Source of the DNA: Endomychus coccineus
Lineage: Eukaryota; Arthropoda; Insecta; Coleoptera; Endomychidae
DNA length: 64,000 bases
Direction: 5' to 3'
Assembly: GCA_958510875.1 (NCBI GenBank)
Contig: OY294067.1
Location: 31,546,912 to 31,610,911, forward strand
Positions 42,388 through 56,900 of this stretch are shown piece by piece. The notes under the pieces were generated by a model, which did not search any database, was not told the origin of the DNA, and worked only from the letters and a program-made list of their open reading frames with translations. Position numbers and translations under genes: made by a program. The first letter of the stretch is position 1. Each line of letters opens with the position of its first letter.

Positions 42388-45035
42388 TAAAGTGATTTCG
42401 GATATAAAAGAACGTCATCAGGAATTATTTTCATCAAGAATAACTCCCCTTCTCCGCCCGTTTTTTAGGTAGAAGAGTGGCCTGTGCGGATGCTTATTTA
42501 AAGCAACGTAGAGACTTTGGGGACTTGCTATATTTATCATTAAAAAAATAAGCTTTGTTCGCTTCATTTCCTGATTCCGTTTTTTCCGGTCATTGAAAAG
42601 ATATAAGAAATTCCAAATCGGGTCAATAATTTAGATTTATGAGAAATCTTTATCATACCCAAGCGAATATCAAAATAAGATTGAACTGCTTTCATGTATT
42701 TTGACTAATTCAGTTTTGTAAAGTGATTTCGGATATAAAAGAACGTCATCAGGAATTATTTTCATCAAGAATAACTCCCCTTCTCCGCCCGTTTTTTAGG
42801 TAGAAGAGTGGCCTGTGCGGATGCTTATTTAAAGCAACGTAGAGACTTTGGGGACTTGCTATATTTATCATTAAAAAAATAAGCTTTGTTCGCTTCATTT
42901 CCTGATTCCGTTTTTTCCGGTCATTGAAAAGATATAAGAAATTTCAAATCGGGTCAATAATTTAGATTTATGAGAAATCTTTATCATACCCAAGCGAATA
43001 TCAAAATAAGATTGAACTGCTTTCATGTATTTTGACTAATTCAGTTTTGTAAAGTGATTTCGGATATAAAAGAACGTCATCAGGAATTATTTTCATCAAG
43101 AATAACTCCCCTTCTCCGCCCGTTTTTTAGGTAGAAGAGTGGCCTGTGCGGATGCTTATTTAAAGCAACGTAGAGACTTTGGGGACTTGCTATATTTATC
43201 ATTAAAAAAATAAGCTTTGTTCGCTTCATTTCCTGATTCCGTTTTTTCCGGTCATTGAAAAGATATAAGAAATTTCAAATCGGGTCAATAATTTAGATTT
43301 ATGAGAAATCTTTATCATACCCAAGCGAATATCAAAATAAGATTGAACTGCTTTCATGTATTTTGACTAATTCAGTTTTGTAAAGTGATTTCGGATATAA
43401 AAGAACGTCATCAGGAATTATTTTCATCAAGAATAACTCCCCTTCTCCGCCCGTTTTTTAGGTAGAAGAGTGGCCTGTGCGGATGCTTATTTAAAGCAAC
43501 GTAGAGACTTTGGGGACTTGCTATATTTATCATTAAAAAAATAAGCTTTGTTCGCTTCATTTCCTGATTCCGTTTTTTCCGGTCATTGAAAAGATATAAG
43601 AAATTTCAAATCGGGTCAATAATTTAGATTTATGAGAAATCTTTATCATACCCAAGCGAATATCAAAATAAGATTGAACTGCTTTCATGTATTTTGACTA
43701 ATTCAGTTTTGTAAAGTGATTTCGGATATAAAAGAACGTCATCAGGAATTATTTTCATCAAGAATAACTCCCCTTCTCCGCCCGTTTTTTAGGTAGAAGA
43801 GTGGCCTGTGCGGAAGCTTATTTAAAGCAACGTAGAGACTTTGGGGACTTGCTATATTTATCATTAAAAAAATAAGCTTTGTTCGCTTCATTTCCTGATT
43901 CCGTTTTTTCCGGTCATTGAAAAGATATAAGAAATTTCAAATCGGGTCAATAATTTAGATTTATGAGAAATCTTTATCATACCCAAGCGAATATCAAAAT
44001 AAGATTGAACTGCTTTCATGTATTTTGACTAATTCAGTTTTGTAAAGTGATTTCGGATATAAAAGAACGTCATCAGGAATTATTTTCATCAAGAATAACT
44101 CCCCTTCTCCGCCCGTTTTTTAGGTAGAAGAGTGGCCTGTGCGGATGCTTATTTAAAGCAACGTAGAGACTTTGGGGACTTGCTATATTTATCATTAAAA
44201 AAATAAGCTTTGTTCGCTTCATTTCCTGATTCCGTTTTTTCCGGTCATTGAAAAGATATAAGAAATTTCAAATCGGGTCAATAATTTAGATTTATGAGAA
44301 ATCTTTATCATACCCAAGCGAATATCAAAATAAGATTGAACTGCTTTCATGTATTTTGACTAATTCAGTTTTGTAAAGTGATTTCGGATATAAAAGAACG
44401 TCATCAGGAATTATTTTCATCAAGAATAACTCCCCTTCTCCGCCCGTTTTTTAGGTAGAAGAGTGGCCTGTGCGGATGCTTATTTAAAGCAACGTAGAGA
44501 CTTTGGGGACTTGCTATATTTATCATTAAAAAAATAAGCTTTGTTCGCTTCATTTCCTGATTCCGTTTTTTCCGGTCATTGAAAAGATATAAGAAATTTC
44601 AAATCGGGTCAATAATTTAGATTTATGAGAAATCTTTATCATACCCAAGCGAATATCAAAATAAGATTGAACTGCTTTCATGTATTTTGACTAATTCAGT
44701 TTTGTAAAGTGATTTCGGATATAAAAGAACGTCATCAGGAATTATTTTCATCAAGAATAACTCCCCTTCTCCGCCCGTTTTTTAGGTAGAAGAGTGGCCT
44801 GTGCGGAAGCTTATTTAAAGCAACGTAGAGACTTTGGGGACTTGCTATATTTATCATTAAAAAAATAAGCTTTGTTCGCTTCATTTCCTGATTCCGTTTT
44901 TTCCGGTCATTGAAAAGATATAAGAAATTTCAAATCGGGTCAATAATTTAGATTTATGAGAAATCTTTATCATACCCAAGCGAATATCAAAATAAGATTG
45001 AACTGCTTTCATGTATTTTGACTAATTCAGTTTTG
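42388..45035. repeat. Homogeneous class A block (n = 128-135)
   Basis: These eight class A monomers are nearly identical. GGAAGC is in n = 132 and 135, and a private TTCCAAATC occurs near 42613. The block resembles the zone at 8295-17893, tens of kilobases to the left. Confidence 0.8.
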
Positions 45036-46690
45036 TAAAGTGATTTCGGATATAAAAGAACGTCATCAGGAATTATTTTCATCAAGAATAACTCCCCTTC
45101 TCCGCCCGTTTTTTAGGTAGAAGAGTGGCCTGTGCGGATGCTTATTTAAAGCAACGTAGAGACTTTGGGGACTTGCTATATTTATCATTAAAAAAATAAG
45201 CTTTGTTCGCTTCATTTCCTGATTCCGTTTTTTCCGGTCATTGAAAAGATATAAGAAATTTCAAATCGGGTCAATAATTTAGATTTATGAGAAATCTTTA
45301 TCATACCCAAGCGAATATCAAAATAAGTTTGAACTGCTTTCATGTATTTTGACTGATTCAGTTTTGTAAAGTGATTTCGGATATGAAAGAACGTCATCAG
45401 GAATTATTTTCATCAAGAATAACTCCCCTCCTCCGCCCGATTCTTAGGTAGAAGAGTGGTCTGTGCGGATGCTTATTTAAAGCAACGTAGAGAATTTGGG
45501 GACTTGCTATATTTATCGTTAAAAAAATAAGCTTTGTTCGCTTTATTTCCTGATTCCGTTTTTTCCGGTCATTGAAAAGATATAAGAAATTTCAAATCGG
45601 GTCAATAATTTAGATTTATGAGAAATCTTTATCATACCCAAGCGAATATCAATATAAGATTGAACTGCTTTCATGTATTTTGACTAATTCAGTTTTGTAA
45701 AGTGATTTCGGATATAAAAGAACGTCATCAGGAATTATTTTCATCAAGAATAACTCCCCTCCACCGCCCGATTTTTAGGTAGAAGAGTGGTCTGTGCGGA
45801 TGCTTATTTAAAGCAACGTAGAGACTTTGGGGACTTGCTATATTTATCGTTAAAAAAATAAGCTTTGTTCGCTTTATTTCCTGATTCCGTTTTTTCCGGT
45901 CATTGAAAAGATATAAGAAATTTCAAATCGGGTCAATAATTTAGATTTATGAGAAATCTTTATCATACCCAAGCGAATATCAAAATAAGATTGAACTGCT
46001 TTCATGTATTTTGACTAATTCAGTTTTGTAAAGTGATTTCGGATATAAAAGAACGTCATCAGGAATTATTTTCATCAAGAATAACTCCCCTCCACCGCCC
46101 GATTTTTAGGTAGAAGAGTGGTCTGTGCGGATGCTTATTTAAAGCAACGTAGAGACTTTGGGGACTTGCTATATTTATCGTTAAAAAAATAAGCTTTGTT
46201 CGCTTTATTTCCTGATTCCGTTTTTTCCGGTCATTGAAAAGATATAAGAAATTTCAAATCGGGTCAATAATTTAGATTTATGAGAAATCTTTATCATACC
46301 CAAGCGAATATCAAAATAAGATTGAACTGCTTTCATGTATTTTGACTAATTCAGTTTTGTAAAGTGATTTCGGATATAAAAGAACGTCATCAGGAATTAT
46401 TTTCATCAAGAATAACTCCCCTCCACCGCCCGATTTTTAGGTAGAAGAGTGGTCTGTGCGGATGCTTATTTAAAGCAACGTAGAGACTTTGGGGACTTGC
46501 TATATTTATCGTTAAAAAAATAAGCTTTGTTCGCTTCATTTCCTGATTCCGTTTTTTCCGGTCATTGAAAAGATATAAGAAATTTCAAATTGGGTCAATA
46601 ATTTAGATTTATGAGAAATCTTTATCATACCCAAGCGAATATCAAAATAAGATTGAACTGCTTTCATGTATTTTGACTAATTCAGTTTTG
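45036..46690. repeat. Isolated G-D-B-B-B module (n = 136-140)
   Basis: A full G-D pair with CAATATAAG is followed by three B monomers, the last with TTGGGT. It lies 53 monomers from the nearest other G monomer, in a class A/C neighbourhood, as if copied in from the mixed zone. Confidence 0.75.
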
Positions 46691-49600
46691 TAAAGTGATT
46701 TCGGATATAAAAGAACGTCATCAGGAATTATTTTCATCAAGAATAACTCCCCTTCTCCGCCCGTTTTTTAGGTAGAAGAGTGGCCTGTGCGGATGCTTAT
46801 TTAAAGCAACGTAGAGACTTTGGGGACTTGCTATATTTATCATTAAAAAAATAAGCTTTGTTCGCTTTATTTCCTGATTCCGTTTTTTCCGGTCATTGAA
46901 AAGATATAAGAAATTTCAAATCGGGTCAATAATTTAGATTTATGAGAAATCTTTATCATACCCAAGCGAATATCAAAATAAGATTGAACTGCTTTCATGT
47001 ATTTTGACTAATTCAGTTTTGTAAAGTGATTTCGGATATAAAAGAACGTCATCAGGAATTATTTTCATCAAGAATAACTCCCCTTCTCCGCCCGTTTTTT
47101 AGGTAGAAGAGTGGCCTGTGCGGATGCTTATTTAAAGCAACGTAGAGACTTTGGGGACTTGCTATATTTATCATTAAAAAAATAAGCTTTGTTCGCTTCA
47201 TTTCCTGATTCCGTTTTTTCCGGTCATTGAAAAGATATAAGAAATTTCAAATCGGGTCAATAATTTAGATTTATGAGAAATCTTTATCATTCCCAAGCGA
47301 ATATCAAAATAAGATTGAACTGCTTTCATGTATTTTGACTAATTCAGTTTTGTAAAGTGATTTCGGATATAAAAGAACGTCATCAGGAATTATTTTCATC
47401 AAGAATAACTCCCCTTCTCCGCCCGTTTTTTAGGTAGAAGAGTGGCCTGTGCGGATGCTTATTTAAAGCAACGTAGAGACTTTGGGGACTTGCTATATTT
47501 ATCATTAAAAAAATAAGCTTTGTTCGCTTTATTTCCTGATTCCGTTTTTTCCGGTCATTGAAAAGATATAAGAAATTTCAAATCGGGTCAATAATTTAGA
47601 TTTATGAGAAATCTTTATCATACCCAAGCGAATATCAAAATAAGATTGAACTGCTTTCATGTATTTTGACTAATTCAGTTTTGTAAAGTGATTTCGGATA
47701 TAAAAGAACGTCATCAGGAATTATTTTCATCAAGAATAACTCCCCTTCTCCGCCCGTTTTTTAGGTAGAAGAGTGGCCTGTGCGGATGCTTATTTAAAGC
47801 AACGTAGAGACTTTGGGGACTTGCTATATTTATCATTAAAAAAATAAGCTTTGTTCGCTTCATTTCCTGATTCCGTTTTTTCCGGTCATTGAAAAGATAT
47901 AAGAAATTTCAAATCGGGTCAATAATTTAGATTTATGAGAAATCTTTATCATTCCCAAGCGAATATCAAAATAAGATTGAACTGCTTTCATGTATTTTGA
48001 CTAATTCAGTTTTGTAAAGTGATTTCGGATATAAAAGAACGTCATCAGGAATTATTTTCATCAAGAATAACTCCCCTCCTCCGCCCGATTTTTAGGTAGA
48101 AGAGTGGTCTGTGCGGATGCTTATTTAAAGCAACGTAGAGACTTTGGGGACTTGCTATATTTATCATTAAAAAAATAAGCTTTGTTCGCTTTATTTCCTG
48201 ATTCCGTTTTTTCCGGTCATTGAAAAGATATAAGAAATTTCAAATCGGGTGAATAATTTAGATTTATGAGAAATCTTTATCATTCCCAAGCGAATATCAA
48301 AATAAGATTGAACTGCTTTCATGTATTTTAACTAATTCAGTTTTGTAAAGTGATTTCGGATATAATAGAACGTCATCAAGAATTATTTTCATCAAGAATA
48401 ACTCCCCTCCTCCGCCCGATTTTTAGGTAGAAGAGTGGTCTGTGCGGATGCTTATTTAAAGCAACGTAGAGACTTTGGGGACTTGCTATATTTATCATTA
48501 AAAAAATAAGCTTTGTTCGCTTTATTTCCTGATTCCGTTTTTTCCGGTCATTGAAAAGATATAAGAAATTTCAAATCGGGTCAATAATTTAGATTTATGA
48601 GAAATCTTTATTATTCCCAAGCGAATATCAAAATAAGATTGAACTGCTTTCATGTATTTTGACTAATTCAGTTTTGTAAAGTGATTTCGGATATAAAAGA
48701 ACGTCATCAGGAATTATTTTCATCAAGAATAACTCCCCTTCTCCGCCCGTTTTTTAGGTAGAAGAGTGGCCTGTGCGGATGCTTATTTAAAGCAACGTAG
48801 AGACTTTGGGGACTTGCTATATTTATCATTAAAAAAATAAGCTTTGTTCGCTTCATTTCCTGATTCCGTTTTTTCCGGTCATTGAAAAGATATAAGAAAT
48901 TTCAAATCGGGTCAATAATTTAGATTTATGAGAAATCTTTATCATTCCCAAGCGAATATCAAAATAAGATTGAACTGCTTTCATGTATTTTGACTAATTC
49001 AGTTTTGTAAAGTGATTTCGGATATAAAAGAACGTCATCAGGAATTATTTTCATCAAGAATAACTCCCCTTCTCCGCCCGTTTTTTAGGTAGAAGAGTGG
49101 CCTGTGCGGATGCTTATTTAAAGCAACGTAGAGACTTTGGGGACTTGCTATATTTATCATTAAAAAAATAAGCTTTGTTCGCTTTATTTCCTGATTCCGT
49201 TTTTTCCGGTCATTGAAAAGATATAAGAAATTTCAAATCGGGTCAATAATTTAGATTTATGAGAAATCTTTATCATACCCAAGCGAATATCAAAATAAGA
49301 TTGAACTGCTTTCATGTATTTTGACTAATTCAGTTTTGTAAAGTGATTTCGGATATAAAAGAACGTCATCAGGAATTATTTTCATCAAGAATAACTCCCC
49401 TTCTCCGCCCGTTTTTTAGGTAGAAGAGTGGCCTGTGCGGATGCTTATTTAAAGCAACGTAGAGACTTTGGGGACTTGCTATATTTATCATTAAAAAAAT
49501 AAGCTTTGTTCGCTTTATTTCCTGATTCCGTTTTTTCCGGTCATTGAAAAGATATAAGAAATTTCAAATCGGGTCAATAATTTAGATTTATGAGAAATCT

Positions 49601-50993
49601 TTATCATACCCAAGCGAATATCAAAATAAGATTGAACTGCTTTCATGTATTTTGACTAATTCAGTTTTGTAAAGTGATTTCGGATATAAAAGAACGTCAT
49701 CAGGAATTATTTTCATCAAGAATAACTCCCCTTCTCCGCCCGTTTTTTAGGTAGAAGAGTGGCCTGTGCGGATGCTTATTTAAAGCAACGTAGAGACTTT
49801 GGGGACTTGCTATATTTATCATTAAAAAAATAAGCTTTGTTCGCTTTATTTCCTGATTCCGTTTTTTCCGGTCATTGAAAAGATATAAGAAATTTCAAAT
49901 CGGGTCAATAATTTAGATTTATGAGAAATCTTTATCATACCCAAGCGAATATCAAAATAAGATTGAACTGCTTTCATGTATTTTGACTAATTCAGTTTTG
50001 TAAAGTGATTTCGGATATAAAAGAACGTCATCAGGAATTATTTTCATCAAGAATAACTCCCCTTCTCCGCCCGTTTTTTAGGTAGAAGAGTGGCCTGTGC
50101 GGATGCTTATTTAAAGCAACGTAGAGACTTTGGGGACTTGCTATATTTATCATTAAAAAAATAAGCTTTGTTCGCTTTATTTCCTGATTCCGTTTTTTCC
50201 GGTCATTGAAAAGATATAAGAAATTTCAAATCGGGTCAATAATTTAGATTTATGAGAAATCTTTATCATACCCAAGCGAATATCAAAATAAGATTGAACT
50301 GCTTTCATGTATTTTGACTAATTCAGTTTTGTAAAGTGATTTCGGATATAAAAGAACGTCATCAGGAATTATTTTCATCAAGAATAACTCCCCTTCTCCG
50401 CCCGTTTTTTAGGTAGAAGAGTGGCCTGTGCGGATGCTTATTTAAAGCAACGTAGAGACTTTGGGGACTTGCTATATTTATCATTAAAAAAATAAGCTTT
50501 GTTCGCTTTATTTCCTGATTCCGTTTTTTCCGGTCATTGAAAAGATATAAGAAATTTCAAATCGGGTCAATAATTTAGATTTATGAGAAATCTTTATCAT
50601 ACCCAAGCGAATATCAAAATAAGATTGAACTGCTTTCATGTATTTTGACTAATTCAGTTTTGTAAAGTGATTTCGGATATAAAAGAACGTCATCAGGAAT
50701 TATTTTCATCAAGAATAACTCCCCTTCTCCGCCCGTTTTTTAGGTAGAAGAGTGGCCTGTGCGGATGCTTATTTAAAGCAACGTAGAGACTTTGGGGACT
50801 TGCTATATTTATCATTAAAAAAATAAGCTTTGTTCGCTTTATTTCCTGATTCCGTTTTTTCCGGTCATTGAAAAGATATAAGAAATTTCAAATCGGGTCA
50901 ATAATTTAGATTTATGAGAAATCTTTATCATACCCAAGCGAATATCAAAATAAGATTGAACTGCTTTCATGTATTTTGACTAATTCAGTTTTG
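46691..50993. repeat. Class A zone with one C pair (n = 141-153)
   Basis: Class A monomers alternate between GCTTT/CATACCC and GCTTC/CATTCCC at n = 141-144. A C pair follows at n = 145-146. Monomers 148-153 (49008-50993) are six successive class A/GCTTT copies that look identical by eye, so this local amplification is very recent. Confidence 0.75.
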
Positions 50994-53900
50994 TAAAGTG
51001 ATTTCGGATATAAAAGAACGTCATCAGGAATTATTTTCATCAAGAATAACTCCCCTTCTCCGCCCGTTTTTTAGGTAGAAGAGTGGCCTGTGCGGATGCT
51101 TATTTAAAGCAACGTAGAGACTTTGGGGACTTGCTATATTTATCATTAAAAAAATAAGCTTTGTTCGCTTCATTTCCTGATTCCGTTTTTTCCGGTCATT
51201 GAAAAGATATAAGAAATTTCAAATCGGGTCAATAATTTAGATTTATGAGAAATCTTTATCATTCCCAAGCGAATATCAAAATAAGATTGAACTGCTTTCA
51301 TGTATTTTGACTAATTCAGTTTTGTAAAGTGATTTCGGATATAAAAGAACGTCATCAGGAATTATTTTCATCAAGAATAACTCCCCTCCTCCGCCCGATT
51401 TTTAGGTAGAAGAGTGGTCTGTGCGGATGCTTATTTAAAGCAACGTAGAGACTTTGGGGACTTGCTATATTTATCATTAAAAAAATAAGCTTTGTTCGCT
51501 TTATTTCCTGATTCCGTTTTTTCCGGTCATTGAAAAGATATAAGAAATTTCAAATCGGGTGAATAATTTAGATTTATGAGAAATCTTTATCATTCCCAAG
51601 CGAATATCAAAATAAGATTGAACTGCTTTCATGTATTTTAACTAATTCAGTTTTGTAAAGTGATTTCGGATATAATAGAACGTCATCAAGAATTATTTTC
51701 ATCAAGAATAACTCCCCTCCTCCGCCCGATTTTTAGGTAGAAGAGTGGTCTGTGCGGATGCTTATTTAAAGCAACGTAGAGACTTTGGGGACTTGCTATA
51801 TTTATCATTAAAAAAATAAGCTTTGTTCGCTTTATTTCCTGATTCCGTTTTTTCCGGTCATTGAAAAGATATAAGAAATTTCAAATCGGGTCAATAATTT
51901 AGATTTATGAGAAATCTTTATTATTCCCAAGCGAATATCAAAATAAGATTGAACTGCTTTCATGTATTTTGACTAATTCAGTTTTGTAAAGTGATTTCGG
52001 ATATAATAGAACGTCATCAGGAATTATTTTCATCAAGAATAACTCCCCTCCTCCGCCCGATTTTTAGGTAGAAGAGTGGTCTGTGCGGATGCTTATTTAA
52101 AGCAACGTAGAGACTTTGGGGACTTGCTATATTTATCATTAAAAAAATAAGCTTTGTTCGCTTTATTTCCTGATTCCGTTTTTTCCGGTCATTGAAAAGA
52201 TATAAGAAATTTCAAATCGGGTGAATAATTTAGATTTATGAGAAATCTTTATCATTCCCAAGCGAATATCAAAATAAGATTGAACTGCTTTCATGTATTT
52301 TGACTAATTCAGTTTTGTAAAGTGATTTCGGATATAATAGAACGTCATCAGGAATTATTTTCATCAAGAATAACTCCCCTCCTCCGCCCGATTTTTAGGT
52401 AGAAGAGTGGTCTGTGCGGATGCTTATTTAAAGCAACGTAGAGACTTTGGGGACTTGCTATATTTATCATTAAAAAAATAAGCTTTGTTCGCTTTATTTC
52501 CTGATTCCGTTTTTTCCGGTCATTGAAAAGATATAAGAAATTTCAAATCGGGTCAATAATTTAGATTTATGAGAAATCTTTATCATTCCCAAGCGAATAT
52601 CAAAATAAGATTGAACTGCTTTCATGTATTTTAACTAATTCAGTTTTGTAAAGTGATTTCGGATATAATAGAACGTCATCAAGAATTATTTTCATCAAGA
52701 ATAACTCCCCTCCTCCGCCCGATTTTTAGGTAGAAGAGTGGTCTGTGCGGATGCTTATTTAAAGCAACGTAGAGACTTTGGGGACTTGCTATATTTATCA
52801 TTAAAAAAATAAGCTTTGTTCGCTTTATTTCCTGATTCCGTTTTTTCCGGTCATTGAAAAGATATAAGAAATTTCAAATCGGGTCAATAATTTAGATTTA
52901 TGAGAAATCTTTATTATTCCCAAGCGAATATCAAAATAAGATTGAACTGCTTTCATGTATTTTGACTAATTCAGTTTTGTAAAGTGATTTCGGATATAAT
53001 AGAACGTCATCAGGAATTATTTTCATCAAGAATAACTCCCCTCCTCCGCCCGATTTTTAGGTAGAAGAGTGGTCTGTGCGGATGCTTATTTAAAGCAACG
53101 TAGAGACTTTGGGGACTTGCTATATTTATCATTAAAAAAATAAGCTTTGTTCGCTTTATTTCCTGATTCCGTTTTTTCCGGTCATTGAAAAGATATAAGA
53201 AATTTCAAATCGGGTGAATAATTTAGATTTATGAGAAATCTTTATCATTCCCAAGCGAATATCAAAATAAGATTGAACTGCTTTCATGTATTTTGACTAA
53301 TTCAGTTTTGTAAAGTGATTTCGGATATAATAGAACGTCATCAGGAATTATTTTCATCAAGAATAACTCCCCTCCTCCGCCCGATTTTTAGGTAGAAGAG
53401 TGGTCTGTGCGGATGCTTATTTAAAGCAACGTAGAGACTTTGGGGACTTGCTATATTTATCATTAAAAAAATAAGCTTTGTTCGCTTTATTTCCTGATTC
53501 CGTTTTTTCCGGTCATTGAAAAGATATAAGAAATTTCAAATCGGGTGAATAATTTAGATTTATGAGAAATCTTTATCATTCCCAAGCGAATATCAAAATA
53601 AGATTGAATTGTTTTCATGTATTTTGACTAATTCAGTTTTGTAAAGTGATTTCGGATATAAAAGAACGTCATCAAGAATTATTTTCATCAAGAATAACTC
53701 CCCTCCTCCGCCCGATTTTTAGGTAGAAGAGTGGTCTGTGCGGATGCTTATTTAAAGCAACGTAGAGACTTTGGGGACTTGCTATATTTATCATTAAAAA
53801 AATAAGCTTTGTTCGCTTTATTTCCTGATTCCGTTTTTTCCGGTCATTGAAAAGATATAAGAAATTTCAAATCGGGTCAATAATTTAGATTTATGAGAAA

Positions 53901-56900
53901 TCTGTATCATTCCCAAGTGAATATCAAAATAAGATTGAACTGCTTCCATGTATTTTGACTAATTCAGTTTTGTAAAGTGATTTCGGATATAAAAGAACGT
54001 TATCAGGAATTATTTTCATCAAGAATAACTCCCCTCTTCCGCCCGATTTTTAGGTAGAAGAGTGGTCTGTGCGGATGCTTATTTAAAGCAACGTAGAGAC
54101 TTTGGGGACTTGCTATATTTATCGTTAAAAAAATAAGCTTTGTTCGCTTTATTTCCTGATTCCGTTTTTTCCGGTCATTGAAAAGATACAAGAAATTTCA
54201 AATCGGGTCAATAATTTAGATTTATGAGAAATCTTTATCATACCCAAGCGAATATCAAAATAAGATTGAACTGCTTTCATGTATTTTGACTAATTCAGTT
54301 TTGTAAAGTGATTTCGGATATAAAAGAACGTCATCAGGAATTATTTTCATCAAGAATAACTCCCCTTCTCCGCCCGTTTTTTAGGTAGAAGAGTGGCCTG
54401 TGCGGATGCTTATTTAAAGCAACGTAGAGACTTTGGGGACTTGCTATATTTATCGTTAAAAAAATAAGCTTTGTTCGCTTTATTTCCTGATTCCGTTTTT
54501 TCCGGTCATTGAAAAGATACAAGAAATTTCAAATCGGGTCAATAATTTAGATTTATGAGAAATCTTTATCATACCCAAGCGAATATCAAAATAAGATTGA
54601 ACTGCTTTCATGTATTTTGACTAATTCAGTTTTGTAAAGTGATTTCGGATATAAAAGAACGTCATCAGGAATTATTTTCATCAAGAATAACTCCCCTTCT
54701 CCGCCCGTTTTTTAGGTAGAAGAGTGGCCTGTGCGGATGCTTATTTAAAGCAACGTAGAGACTTTGGGGACTTGCTATATTTATCATTAAAAAAATAAGC
54801 TTTGTTCGCTTCATTTCCTGATTCCGTTTTTTCCGGTCATTGAAAAGATATAAGAAATTTCAAATCGGGTCAATAATTTAGATTTATGAGAAATCTTTAT
54901 CATACCCAAGCGAATATCAAAATAAGATTGAACTGCTTTCATGTATTTTGACTAATTCAGTTTTGTAAAGTGATTTCGGATATAAAAGAACGTTATCAGG
55001 AATTATTTTCATCAAGAATAACTCCCCTTCTCCGCCCGTTTTTTAGGTAGAAGAGTGGCCTGTGCGGATGCTTATTTAAAGCAACGTAGAGACTTTGGGG
55101 ACTTGCTATATTTATCATTAAAAAAATAAGCTTTGTTCGCTTCATTTCCTGATTCCGTTTTTTCCGGTCATTGAAAAGATATAAGAAATTTCAAATTGGG
55201 TCAATAATTTAGATTTATGAGAAATCTTTATCATACCCAAGCGAATATCAAAATAAGATTGAACTGCTTTCATGTATTTTGACTAATTCAGTTTTGTAAA
55301 GTGATTTCGGATATAAAAGAACGTTATCAGGAATTATTTTCATCAAGAATAACTCCCCTCCTCCGCCCGATTTTTAGGTAGAAGAGTGGTCTGTGCGGAT
55401 GCTTATTTAAAGCAACGTAGAGACTTTGGGGACTTGCTATATTTATCGTTAAAAAAATAAGCTTTGTTCGCTTTATTTCCTGATTCCGTTTTTTCCGGTC
55501 ATTGAAAAGATACAAGAAATTTCAAATCGGGTCAATAATTTAGATTTATGAGAAATCTTTATCATACCCAAGCGAATATCAAAATAAGATTGAACTGCTT
55601 TCATGTATTTTGACTAATTCAGTTTTGTAAAGTGATTTCGGATATAAAAGAACGTCATCAGGAATTATTTTCATCAAGAATAACTCCCCTTCTCCGCCCG
55701 TTTTTTAGGTAGAAGAGTGGCCTGTGCGGATGCTTATTTAAAGCAACGTAGAGACTTTGGGGACTTGCTATATTTATCATTAAAAAAATAAGCTTTGTTC
55801 GCTTCATTTCCTGATTCCGTTTTTTCCGGTCATTGAAAAGATATAAGAAATTTCAAATCGGGTCAATAATTTAGATTTATGAGAAATCTTTATCATTCCC
55901 AAGCGAATATCAAAATAAGATTGAACTGCTTTCATGTATTTTGACTAATTCAGTTTTGTAAAGTGATTTCGGATATAAAAGAACGTCATCAGGAATTATT
56001 TTCATCAAGAATAACTCCCCTCCTCCGCCCGATTTTTAGGTAGAAGAGTGGTCTGTGCGGATGCTTATTTAAAGCAACGTAGAGACTTTGGGGACTTGCT
56101 ATATTTATCATTAAAAAAATAAGCTTTGTTCGCTTTATTTCCTGATTCCGTTTTTTCCGGTCATTGAAAAGATATAAGAAATTTCAAATCGGGTGAATAA
56201 TTTAGATTTATGAGAAATCTTTATCATTCCCAAGCGAATATCAAAATAAGATTGAACTGCTTTCATGTATTTTAACTAATTCAGTTTTGTAAAGTGATTT
56301 CGGATATAATAGAACGTCATCAAGAATTATTTTCATCAAGAATAACTCCCCTCCTCCGCCCGATTTTTAGGTAGAAGAGTGGTCTGTGCGGATGCTTATT
56401 TAAAGCAACGTAGAGACTTTGGGGACTTGCTATATTTATCATTAAAAAAATAAGCTTTGTTCCCTTTATTTCCTGATTCCGTTTTTTCCGGTCATTGAAA
56501 AGATATAAGAAATTTCAAATCGGGTCAATAATTTAGATTTATGAGAAATCTTTATTATTCCCAAGCGAATATCAAAATAAGATTGAACTGCTTTCATGTA
56601 TTTTGACTAATTCAGTTTTGTAAAGTGATTTCGGATATAATAGAACGTCATCAGGAATTATTTTCATCAAGAATAACTCCCCTCCTCCGCCCGATTTTTA
56701 GGTAGAAGAGTGGTCTGTGCGGATGCTTATTTAAAGCAACGTAGAGACTTTGGGGACTTGCTATATTTATCATTAAAAAAATAAGCTTTGTTCGCTTTAT
56801 TTCCTGATTCCGTTTTTTCCGGTCATTGAAAAGATATAAGAAATTTCAAATCGGGTGAATAATTTAGATTTATGAGAAATCTTTATCATTCCCAAGCGAA

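Noticed and set aside
54003..55515. 62-codon minus-strand open frames at 54003-54191, 54334-54522 and 55327-55515
   Set aside because: They are opened by the AACGTTATC, TCGTTA and GATACAAG variants of satellite monomers. They are short and confined to the repeat, with no sign of coding constraint.
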